From positions 1-20,393 of the forward strand of contig NZ_DYXM01000243.1 in NCBI RefSeq assembly GCF_020742175.1: a stretch of DNA of 20,393 nt, in the 5' to 3' direction. Source of the DNA: Dietzia timorensis (GTDB taxonomy: Bacteria > Actinomycetota > Actinomycetes > Mycobacteriales > Mycobacteriaceae). Shown here in pieces: positions 1-6,872 of this stretch. Both the position numbers and the translations under genes were made by a program. Under the pieces are notes generated by a model. It saw only the letters and a program-made list of their open reading frames with translations, ran no database searches and was not told the DNA's origin. The first letter of the stretch is position 1, and each line of letters opens with the position of its first letter.

Positions 1-396
1 GGAGATGCGCTCCTCGACCGAACCGGTCTCGTCGGGGGTGGTACCGAGGACGACGACGCGGCCCGACGGCACGACCTTGCGGATCACCGGCTGCAGGAAG
101 TCGAACATCTCCCGAAGATCCTCGGGCTTGCGGGCGCCGGTGGCGTCGAAGACGAGGCCGCCGAACTTGCCCTCGTAGCCGGCGTCGGCGATCTCGTAGT
201 CGCCCTCGAGCATCGCTCGGATCGGCTCGGCGAGGCGGCCCTCGCCACCGATGAGGACCGGTCCGGTGAGCGCCGGCTCGCCCTTGGCGTAGCGGCGCAG
301 CGGCTCCGGCTGCGGAAGTCCGACGCGGCCGGCGATAAATGCACCGGGCGCCGAGGAGACGAGCTGGGAGTACAGGTCGTTATTGCCCTGAGCCAT
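1..396 (-). CDS. fabG4: FabG4-like 3-oxoacyl-ACP/CoA reductase, N-terminal part (cut by window edge)
   Basis: This is the first 132 codons of a gene read toward the left edge, starting at ATG 394-396 (MAQGNNDLYSQLVSSAPG). An AAGGA ribosome binding site lies about 11 bases upstream. The visible part matches the flavodoxin-like N-terminal domain of the high-molecular-weight FabG class: it has LIGGEGRLAEPIRAML, FGGLVFDATG and a run RVVVLGTTPDETGS. In that family the NADH-binding ketoreductase domain lies in the C-terminal half, which is outside the window. The family reduces 3-oxoacyl chains and belongs to the FAS-II-like/beta-oxidation set. The call is strengthened by the divergent fadA2 and by fadE5 nearby, the order seen in M. 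tuberculosis Rv0242c-Rv0244c. The call is by family and synteny; the catalytic Ser-Tyr-Lys residues cannot be checked here. Confidence 0.85.
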   Translation of the reverse strand, partial: MAQGNNDLYSQLVSSAPGAFIAGRVGLPQPEPLRRYAKGEPALTGPVLIGGEGRLAEPIRAMLEGDYEIADAGYEGKFGGLVFDATGARKPEDLREMFDFLQPVIRKVVPSGRVVVLGTTPDETGSVEERIS

Positions 397-465
397 GAAG
401 TATTCAGTCCTTTGGTTGGAATGTGCGCCCTGCCGACCTCAGACGACCCGAGGTCGACAAGTAAC

Positions 466-479
466 TTACTCGTGAGTAA
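466..479. promoter_or_regulatory. Perfect palindrome in the fabG4/fadA2 divergent region, candidate operator
   Basis: TTACTC-GT-GAGTAA is a perfect 6-bp inverted repeat with a 2-bp spacer. It sits in the 213-bp gap (397-609) between two divergent fatty-acid genes. Its size, AT-rich centre and placement suit a dimeric TetR-type repressor site, the usual kind of regulator for such genes. It is flanked by GTAAC on both sides (461-465 and 476-480). A second inverted repeat, CGACCTC/GAGGTCG with a 9-base loop, lies beside it at 434-456 in the fabG4 leader. No regulator gene is visible in the window, so the protein that binds is unknown. Confidence 0.5.
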
Positions 480-609
480 CAATAACCCCCAGATACTCAA
501 TTCTGCTACCTCCACGCCCGACCTCGGTGCTACGCAGAGCGGCGGCAACGCTGCCGGGGAGTGTCGGAGAATTCATTGCTCGCGACCCATATTGGAGATT
601 GAGAAGAAC

Positions 610-1926
610 ATGGCCAACACTGCGCCTCGCAAGGTCGCCATCATCGGTGGCAACCGCATCCCGTTCGCACGCTCGAACGGCAAGTACGCCGATGCTTCGA
701 ACCAGGACATGCTGACGGCCTCGATCAACGGCCTTGCGTCCCGCTACAACCTGCAGGACAAGAAGCTCGGCATGGTCGTCGCCGGTGCAGTGCTCAAGCA
801 CTCCCGAGACTTCAACCTCGTTCGCGAATCCGTCATCGGTTCCGTGCTCGATTCGTCGACCTCCGCGTTCGACCTTCAGCAGGCCTGTGGCACCGGCCTC
901 GCCTCGGCTATCCAGATCGCTGACGCGATCGCCCTCGGCCGTATCGAGAGCGGCATCGCCGGCGGTTCCGACACGACCTCCGACGCACCGCTCGCCGTGG
1001 GCGACGACCTGCGTAAGATCCTCATCAAGGTTTCGGCCGCCAAGACCACCCTCGACCGGGTCAAGCTGCTCGGCGAGATCCGTGCCTCCGGCCTCATCCC
1101 GGAGCAGCCGCGCAATGCCGAGCCGCGCACCGGCCTGTCGATGGGCGACCACGCCGCCATCACGGCCCGCGAGATGGGCGTCTCCCGCGAGGATCAGGAC
1201 GAGCTGGCCGCCACGAGCCACCAGAAGCTCGCCGCCGCTTACGACCGTGGTTTCTTCGACGACCTCGTCACCCCCTTCCTCGGGGTCGCCCGCGACGACA
1301 ACATGCGTCCGGACTCCAGCGTCGAGAAGCTTTCCAAGCTCAAGCCGGTCTTCGGTAAGAAGGACGCCGAGGCTCACGGCACCGAGGCCACGATGACGGC
1401 CGGTAACTCCACCCCGCTCACCGATGGCGCCTCCGCCGTGCTGCTCGGCAGCGAGGAGTGGGCCAAGGAGAACAACCTCCCGGTCCGCGCCTACCTCGTG
1501 GACTCCGAGACCGCTGCCGTGGACTTCATCCACGGCCACGACGGCCTCACCCCGGACGGCCTGCTCATGTCCCCGACCTACGCGGTCCCGCGTCTTCTCG
1601 AGCGCAACGGCCTCACCCTCCAGGACTTCGACTACTACGAGATCCACGAGGCCTTCGCCTCGCAGGTCCTCGCCACGCTCGCCGCGTGGGAGTCGGCGGA
1701 GTACTGCAAGGACCGCCTCGGTCTCGACAAGCCGCTCGGCTCGATCGACCGCGAGAAGCTCAATGTCAACGGCTCCTCGCTCGCCGCGGGCCACCCGTTC
1801 GCCGCGACCGGTGGACGCATCCTCGCCTCCGCCGCGAAGCAGCTCGAGGAGAACGGCGGCGGCCGGACCCTCATCTCGATCTGCGCCGCCGGTGGTCAGG
1901 GCGTGACCGCCATCATCGAGCGCTAG
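610..1926 (+). CDS. fadA2: Acetyl-CoA acetyltransferase / 3-ketoacyl-CoA thiolase FadA2
   Basis: A 438-residue thiolase that cleaves (or condenses) 3-ketoacyl-CoA in the cytoplasm, the last step of a beta-oxidation turn. All four thiolase signatures are visible: nucleophile Cys93 in QQACGTGLAS, His346 in YEIHEAFAS, His395 in AAGHPFAATGG, and the C-terminal proton-transfer Cys425 in SICAAGGQG. The length is close to the approximately 440 residues of M. tuberculosis FadA2. I chose ATG 610 because it gives the family N-terminus (MANTAPRKVAIIGGNRIPFA) and has GGAG/GAGAAG just upstream; the open frame extends back to 412 but that part carries no homologous sequence. The gene diverges from fabG4, ends in tandem TAG stops (1924-1929), and is followed by a strong hairpin, so it is probably monocistronic. 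Confidence 0.93.
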   Translation: MANTAPRKVAIIGGNRIPFARSNGKYADASNQDMLTASINGLASRYNLQDKKLGMVVAGAVLKHSRDFNLVRESVIGSVLDSSTSAFDLQQACGTGLASAIQIADAIALGRIESGIAGGSDTTSDAPLAVGDDLRKILIKVSAAKTTLDRVKLLGEIRASGLIPEQPRNAEPRTGLSMGDHAAITAREMGVSREDQDELAATSHQKLAAAYDRGFFDDLVTPFLGVARDDNMRPDSSVEKLSKLKPVFGKKDAEAHGTEATMTAGNSTPLTDGASAVLLGSEEWAKENNLPVRAYLVDSETAAVDFIHGHDGLTPDGLLMSPTYAVPRLLERNGLTLQDFDYYEIHEAFASQVLATLAAWESAEYCKDRLGLDKPLGSIDREKLNVNGSSLAAGHPFAATGGRILASAAKQLEENGGGRTLISICAAGGQGVTAIIER

Positions 1927-1980
1927 TAGCGCAAAGCCAAGGCAGCACAAGCTAGGGCGCTGGTCGCCCGATGGCTCTCG

Positions 1981-2010
1981 GGGCCCGCCGCGTTCATTCG
2001 CGGTGGGCCC
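1981..2010 (+). terminator. Hairpin terminator after fadA2
   Basis: GGGCCCGCCGCG (1981-1992), a 6-base loop, then CGCGGTGGGCCC (1999-2010): a 12-bp stem with a single G-U pair, starting 54 bases after the fadA2 stop. Only a weak T-rich tail (CTTGTGCTTG) follows, which is common for terminators in high-GC actinobacteria. Confidence 0.7.
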
Positions 2011-2087
2011 CTTGTGCTTGCGGTCGACTTTCCGGAAATGGCGAGTCGCGCGGACGTGTGCTGCACATTTGGTTAGGATTGTTAAAG

Positions 2088-2116
2088 CTGTTACTAGTGT
2101 GGCGAATATTTATAGT
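2088..2116 (+). promoter_or_regulatory. Candidate promoter in the 345-bp gap before the VanW-type gene
   Basis: The gap 1927-2271 holds the fadA2 terminator and then an AT-rich patch at about 2070-2120, unusual for this DNA. TATAGT (2111-2116) fits a TAnnnT -10 element, with a poor -35 (CTGTTA, 2088-2093) 17 bases upstream. A start near 2123 would give a leader of about 150 bases. TAGTGTG is repeated at 2095-2101 and 2113-2119. I see no riboswitch consensus or small ORF in the leader. Confidence 0.3.
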
Positions 2117-2271
2117 GTGTTCGTCAGCGATGTCTAAGGATTAGTTCACCTCGCTGGGTAGAATTGCCGGTCGGGGCGTCCGCAAATCGTGCAGTCGGCG
2201 ACGGGTAGCCGCCACAGATCGTGTCGCGCAACACAGCGCGGGGCGTGTGATCGATGTTGGAGGTGTGGAAC

Positions 2272-4596
2272 GTGGCAGATGGCCGCGAACCACGGGCCGA
2301 GCAGTTCAGGCCCGCTTGGGGTTTGCCGGGGCAGTTCGGCGTGGACGACCCCAACGCACATAAGCCCGCGCTGGGCGCCGCAGCCGCGTCCGGCGATGCT
2401 CAAACCACCCAAATACCTTCACCGTATGACGGCGGAGCTACCGCGCCCGCGGGACGCCCCGGGCCCTCTCGGCAGGGAAACGAACCGGTGCACGCCTGGT
2501 CGCAGTCCTCGGCGGGCGAACCCTCGCGCGGCGGCGTCTACGCGGCAGCCGCAGGCGCAGCGGGCGCAGGCACGCTCGGTGGCGCCGCCGCCGGTTCCCG
2601 CAACGCCCCCGGCCCGCAGCACGGCGCCAACCCGTATGCGCCCACGGGCGAACGAGCAGAGCCTGCGGCCCTCGACGGCGTGGAGAACCCCGCCACGGGC
2701 GATCAGCGCAGCGCAAACAAGTGGCTCTCGCGTGCCAAATGGACCTACATCGCCGCCGGCGTCTTCATGTTTCTCGCCGTCCTCTACGGCGTCGACCTCG
2801 TTACGAGCCTGGGCAAGGTGCCGCGCGGTTCGGAGGTGGCCGGCGTCGAGGTCGGTTCGATGGACTACTCGGACGCCGAGACGAAGCTCGTCGACGAGCT
2901 CGGCCCGAGGCTGACGGACCCGATCGCGATCCGCGCCGGCGTGGTCTCGACGGAGCTCGATCCGCAGCAGGTCGGCCTCAGCGTCGACTGGCGCGGCACG
3001 CTCGACCGCGCCGGTGAGCAGCCGCTCAACCCGTTTACCCGCCTCATCTCCTTCTTCCGCTCCAAGGAAATCGGCATCGAGAGCCGCATCCCGGACCAGC
3101 GGCTCACCGGCTACCTCGAGACCCTCGCCCGCGAGGCGGACCTCGATCCCCGCGAGGGCGCGATCTGGTACGACCGCGCCGAGGTCAAGTCGATCCTCCC
3201 GCGCGATGGCCAGAGCGTCCGCATCGAGGACTCGCGCGATGCGGTGCTCGCGCACTGGCTCGACGAGAACGGCGTCGACCTCGCCGTGGACTACACGCCG
3301 ACGGAAACCGACGCGGACCAGGTCCGCGAGGTCATCGACAAGGTCGCCGAACCCGCAGTGGCCGAACCGGTCACGCTCGTCGGTTCACGCGTCAATCCTG
3401 ACGGCGGAGAGCCGGAAACGAAGGACGTGCCGCTGCGCGTCAACGAGCGCGAGGAGGGCGATGAAAAGGGCTCGCCGTCGACGACGACCGTGAATATGGT
3501 CGACCCGCGCGGGCCGAACGCCGTGCCGGTCGAGTTCCCGCGCGACCGGATCGGTGAGTACCTCACCTTCGAACGTAACGGCAATCGCCTCGAGCCGAAG
3601 TACAACGCCGAGGCCGCCAAGGGGATTCTCGACCCGCTGCTCTCGGAAACCCAGACCGAGGGGCGCGACGCGAGCTTCGTGTTCTCGGGCAACTCGGTCA
3701 CGGTCGAGCCGGCGGTCATGGGCCGCACGGTCCAGTGGGGCCCGCTGCTCGGCGGCCTGCAGGCAGGCCTCCAGGATCGCGGACCGCGCACCGTTCCGGT
3801 GTCCTACGAAACCACCGAGCCGGAGCTGAGCACCGAGGACGCAGAGGCCGCGGGCATCCGCGAACGGGTCGGCGAATTCAGCATCGATGTGAGCGCCGGT
3901 TCGGCTGCGAACGAGATGATCGCGGCGATCAACGGGCATCTGGTCCGCTCTGGCCAGACGGCGAACCTCGCCGAGCTCGCAGGAACTTACTCCGGCAATA
4001 CCGGTGCAGACGGGGTCGCAACGGCGTTCTTCAACGCCGCATACGAGGCGGGTTTGACCGAGCTCCAGCGGACCTCTCGCGGCGTCGACGACCCCGCGTT
4101 CCCGGTGGCGCGTGACGTCTCGGCCGCCCAGGCGACGAGTTTCAAGAACCAGCAGAACACCGGCGTGGTGATCGAGGCGTTCTCCACCGGCAACCGCATC
4201 ACGGTGCGCCTGTGGGGCACCTCGCAGTACGAGGTGCGCACCGAAGAGCAGCCGCGCACCAACGTCGAGCGCCCCGAGACCAGGCGCGAGAGCGGTGAGG
4301 ACTGCCGCCCGAGTGCCGGCCGCGACGGGTACACGGCGGTGGCGACGCGCATCGTCACACAGGGCACGCGAGAGGTCTCTAGGGACACCTTCCGCAGCGT
4401 GTACGACCCGGTGGATGCCATTGTCTGTGCGCCTGCGCCCGATCGCGGGGGTGATGGCAACGGCGGCGGCAATAACGGCGGCGACGCCGGCGGAGACGGC
4501 GGCGGCGGAGACTCGCCGGCCCCGGCACCGCCGGAGGTGCCGGGCCTGCCGTTCCCGCTGCCGGAAATCCCCGGCATCACCCGTCCCGCTCCGTAG
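2272..4596 (+). CDS. VanW-family membrane-anchored cell-envelope protein
   Basis: A 774-residue protein. I chose GTG 2272 because GGAGGT (2259-2264) sits 7 bases before it; the ATG at 2254 has no such site. Domains in order: a disordered Ala/Gly/Pro-rich cytoplasmic segment (1-150), one membrane span (about 157-177, WTYIAAGVFMFLAVLYGV), an extracellular stretch resembling tandem YoaR/PG-binding-4 repeats (about 180-520), a VanW domain (from about 534, GEFSIDVSAGS), a possible G5-like segment (RIVTQGTREVS) with two cysteines, and a Gly/Asp then Pro-rich tail. VanW proteins are linked to peptidoglycan and glycopeptide response, but their biochemical role is not established. The VanW core is diverged: the usual GGGVCQ-ST block reads GADGVATAFFNAA. 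The gene stands between fadA2 and fadE5, with terminators on both sides, so it is probably an independent unit. Confidence 0.8.
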   Translation: MADGREPRAEQFRPAWGLPGQFGVDDPNAHKPALGAAAASGDAQTTQIPSPYDGGATAPAGRPGPSRQGNEPVHAWSQSSAGEPSRGGVYAAAAGAAGAGTLGGAAAGSRNAPGPQHGANPYAPTGERAEPAALDGVENPATGDQRSANKWLSRAKWTYIAAGVFMFLAVLYGVDLVTSLGKVPRGSEVAGVEVGSMDYSDAETKLVDELGPRLTDPIAIRAGVVSTELDPQQVGLSVDWRGTLDRAGEQPLNPFTRLISFFRSKEIGIESRIPDQRLTGYLETLAREADLDPREGAIWYDRAEVKSILPRDGQSVRIEDSRDAVLAHWLDENGVDLAVDYTPTETDADQVREVIDKVAEPAVAEPVTLVGSRVNPDGGEPETKDVPLRVNEREEGDEKGSPSTTTVNMVDPRGPNAVPVEFPRDRIGEYLTFERNGNRLEPKYNAEAAKGILDPLLSETQTEGRDASFVFSGNSVTVEPAVMGRTVQWGPLLGGLQAGLQDRGPRTVPVSYETTEPELSTEDAEAAGIRERVGEFSIDVSAGSAANEMIAAINGHLVRSGQTANLAELAGTYSGNTGADGVATAFFNAAYEAGLTELQRTSRGVDDPAFPVARDVSAAQATSFKNQQNTGVVIEAFSTGNRITVRLWGTSQYEVRTEEQPRTNVERPETRRESGEDCRPSAGRDGYTAVATRIVTQGTREVSRDTFRSVYDPVDAIVCAPAPDRGGDGNGGGNNGGDAGGDGGGGDSPAPAPPEVPGLPFPLPEIPGITRPAP

Positions 4597-4622
4597 GCGG
4601 CGACACGCGGCCACGGCATATC

Positions 4623-4663
4623 GCGGGCCCGCCTTTCGACCTTTGAGGTCGGGGCGGGCCCGC
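4623..4663 (+). terminator. Strong hairpin terminator of the VanW-type gene
   Basis: GCGGGCCCGCC (4623-4633) pairs perfectly with GGCGGGCCCGC (4653-4663), 11 bp. A second 6-bp stem, CGACCT/AGGTCG, lies inside it (4637-4651). It starts 26 bases after the stop codon. There is no T-run, so it may work in both directions. Confidence 0.75.
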
Positions 4664-4792
4664 ACCGCATTTCATGCCGGTTCATCCACCGTCGAGCCCG
4701 ACGCGGCGCAGCAGAAGGCGAGGGCGGCGTCAATCCATCCTTCAACCCGCAGACGTGCGCGACTCGGTGCCCACGCTCCCGAATTGCGCATG

Positions 4793-4829
4793 AAAAAGCC
4801 CCGCACACGGGGCATTCCGTGTGCGGGGC
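4793..4829 (-). terminator. Intrinsic terminator of fadE5
   Basis: On the minus strand a perfect 13-bp stem (4817-4829 with 4798-4810, GC-rich, 6-base loop) is followed directly by TTTTT (4797-4793). It starts 30 bases beyond the fadE5 stop. This is the only textbook hairpin-plus-U-tract in the window. The remaining stretch up to the opposing terminator (4664-4792) shows nothing convincing. Confidence 0.88.
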
Positions 4830-4858
4830 CATTCGGCGGTGCGGGCCCGCCGGGGGAC

Positions 4859-6697
4859 TTAGAACGCGGCTTCGTCCATCTCCATGATGCCGAGATCGAC
4901 ATCGTCGACGAGGTTCTTGACCTGCTGGATCGCCGGAAGCTCGTTACGGGTGAACCACTTCGCAGCCTCGATCTTGCCGGTGTAGAACGACTTGTCGTCG
5001 CCGGAGGCGTTGTCGAGCGCAGCAATCGCGACCTCGGCGCCGACGAGCAGTCGCCACGCCATCATGAGATCGCCGAACGCCATGAGCACGCGGACGGAGA
5101 CGAGGCCGATCTTGTAAAGGTTGGTGGGCTCCTCGGAGGCGCCCATCGCGTACTCGATGGCCTTGCCGATGATGGCCTCGTATGCCTCGATCGACTCGGC
5201 GAGGATCTTGCGCTCGGCGTCGAGCTTGCCACCGGACTTGTCGTTATCGATGAATTCCTTCATCTTCGACGACAGGTGGCCGAGCGCCTTTCCCTGGTCT
5301 CGGGCGATCTTGCGGAAGAAGAAGTCCTGCGCCTGGATCGCCGTGGTGCCCTCGTAGAGCGAGTCGATCTTGGCGTCGCGGATGTACTGCTCGAGCGGGT
5401 AGTCCTGGAGGAAGCCCGAACCGCCGAAGGTCTGGAGCGACTCGGTGAGCACCTCGTAGGCGCGCTCGGAGCCGACACCCTTGACGATCGGGAGCAGCAG
5501 GTCGTTGACGCGGAAGGCGAGGCCCTCGTCGGCGCCGGACACGCGCGCGGCGGTTTCCGGGTTCTGGTGCGCGGCGGTGTACATGTACACCGAACGCAGG
5601 CCCTCGGAGAACGCCTTCTGGCGCATGAGCGCGCGGCGCACGTCCGGGTGATGGGTGATCGTCACGCGCGGGGCGGTCTTGTCCGTCATCTGCGTGAGGT
5701 CGCCGCCCTGCACGCGCTCCTTGGCGTACTCGAGCGCGTTGAGGTAACCGGTCGACAGGGTCGCGATCGCCTTCGTGCCCACCATCATGCGGGCGTGCTC
5801 GATGACGTCGAACATCTGGCGGATGCCGAGGTTGAGGTCATCGCCGATGAGCCAGCCCTTGGCCGGAACGCCGTGGCCGCCGAAGGTCAGCTCACACGTG
5901 GCCGAGACCTTGAGGCCCATCTTGTGCTCGACGTTGGTGACGAACGCGCCGTTGCGCTCGCCGAGCTCGCCTGTCTGCTCGTCGAAGTGGAACTTCGGCA
6001 CGTAGAACAGCGACAGACCCTTCGTGCCCGGTCCGGCACCCTCGGGGCGCGCGAGCACGAGGTGGATGACGTTCTCGAACATGTCGTCGGAGTCGGCGGA
6101 GGTGATGAACCGCTTGACGCCCTCGATGTGCCACGAGCCGTCATCCTGCTTGATCGCCTTGGTCCGGCCGGCGCCGACGTCGGAACCGGCATCGGGCTCG
6201 GTGAGCACCATGGTGGCGCCCCAGTTGCGCTCGACCGCGAGCTCGGCGCGGCGGCGCTGTGCGTCATCGCTGGAGTTCTCGTACGCGACGCCGGCGAAGG
6301 CCGGGCCGGCGGCGTACATGAACACGGCCGGGTTGGCGCCGAGGATCAGCTCGCCCCGGGCCCAACCAAGTGCGCTGGGTGCCGGGGTGCCGCCGAGTGC
6401 CTCGGGAAGGCCCATCGACCAGAAACCGCTGTCCATGTAGGCGGCCTGCGACTTCTTGAAGTCCTCGGGGATGGACACGGTGTGCGTCTCCGGATCGAAG
6501 ACCGGCGGGTTACGGTCGGCGGAGGCGAACGACTCGGCGATCGGCCCTTCGGCCAGAGTGGCGATCTCGTGAAGGATGGCCTTGGCGGTGTCGGTGTCCA
6601 GGTCGCCGAACTCGCCGGCGTCCAGGGACTCGTTGATGCCGAGGACCTCGAAGAGGTTGAACTCGAGGTCGCGGACGTTGCTCTTGTAATGACCCAT
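4859..6697 (-). CDS. fadE5: Acyl-CoA dehydrogenase FadE5
   Basis: A 612-residue FAD-dependent acyl-CoA dehydrogenase, which makes the 2,3-double bond in the first step of fatty acid beta-oxidation. The length agrees with M. tuberculosis FadE5 (611 residues) and is well above the roughly 380 of the short classical enzymes; this class has an extra C-terminal helical domain. The N-terminus MGHYKSNVRDLEFNLFEVLG is typical of FadE5. Visible motifs are the FAD/substrate segment VLTEPDAGSDVG, the QTFGGSGFLQDYPLEQYIRD region and LYEGTTAIQAQDFF, in which Glu449 stands at the position of the catalytic base. The AGGAG ribosome binding site is about 13 bases before the ATG, rather far. With fabG4 and fadA2 it supplies dehydrogenation, reduction and thiolysis functions at one locus; a hydratase is not in the window. 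Confidence 0.93.
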   Translation of the reverse strand: MGHYKSNVRDLEFNLFEVLGINESLDAGEFGDLDTDTAKAILHEIATLAEGPIAESFASADRNPPVFDPETHTVSIPEDFKKSQAAYMDSGFWSMGLPEALGGTPAPSALGWARGELILGANPAVFMYAAGPAFAGVAYENSSDDAQRRRAELAVERNWGATMVLTEPDAGSDVGAGRTKAIKQDDGSWHIEGVKRFITSADSDDMFENVIHLVLARPEGAGPGTKGLSLFYVPKFHFDEQTGELGERNGAFVTNVEHKMGLKVSATCELTFGGHGVPAKGWLIGDDLNLGIRQMFDVIEHARMMVGTKAIATLSTGYLNALEYAKERVQGGDLTQMTDKTAPRVTITHHPDVRRALMRQKAFSEGLRSVYMYTAAHQNPETAARVSGADEGLAFRVNDLLLPIVKGVGSERAYEVLTESLQTFGGSGFLQDYPLEQYIRDAKIDSLYEGTTAIQAQDFFFRKIARDQGKALGHLSSKMKEFIDNDKSGGKLDAERKILAESIEAYEAIIGKAIEYAMGASEEPTNLYKIGLVSVRVLMAFGDLMMAWRLLVGAEVAIAALDNASGDDKSFYTGKIEAAKWFTRNELPAIQQVKNLVDDVDLGIMEMDEAAF

Positions 6698-6823
6698 GTC
6701 GGAAGTCTCACTCCTGGTCTGTTCACGTGGGCTGCTCCCCGCCGCGGCTCTATGGGCGCGTGTGGCCGGAGCAACTCCTTACCAAGGGGAGACTCTAGTC
6801 CGCCCCCGCGCGGGAAGCGAAAA

Positions 6824-6837
6824 TGAGGGAGGCCTCA
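6824..6837 (-). terminator. Weak possible terminator after cydC
   Basis: On the minus strand TGAGG-CCTC-CCTCA is followed by TTTT, about 36 bases past the cydC stop, in the 175-bp gap before fadE5. The stem is only 5 bp, so read-through into fadE5 is possible. The rest of the gap should hold the fadE5 promoter, but no convincing -35/-10 pair stands out. Confidence 0.25.
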
Positions 6838-6872
6838 AAAACCGCTATCTACCTGCATTGTTGAGGATTCCC

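Noticed and set aside
466..1950. A 494-codon minus-strand open frame opposite fadA2
   Set aside because: A mirror of the thiolase frame with no recognisable family; fadA2 has all catalytic motifs.
2117..2271. A ydaO-type or other riboswitch in the long VanW leader
   Set aside because: The conserved core sequences are not present and only weak stems can be drawn.
4672..4791. A 39-codon minus-strand ORF just beyond the fadE5 U-tract
   Set aside because: No ribosome binding site, downstream of a strong terminator, no recognisable sequence.
4295..6826. An 843-codon open frame on the plus strand, opposite fadE5 and the VanW 3' end
   Set aside because: It lies antisense to well-supported genes; its Arg/Glu/Val/Leu/Asp-rich translation has no domain and follows from high-GC codon bias.
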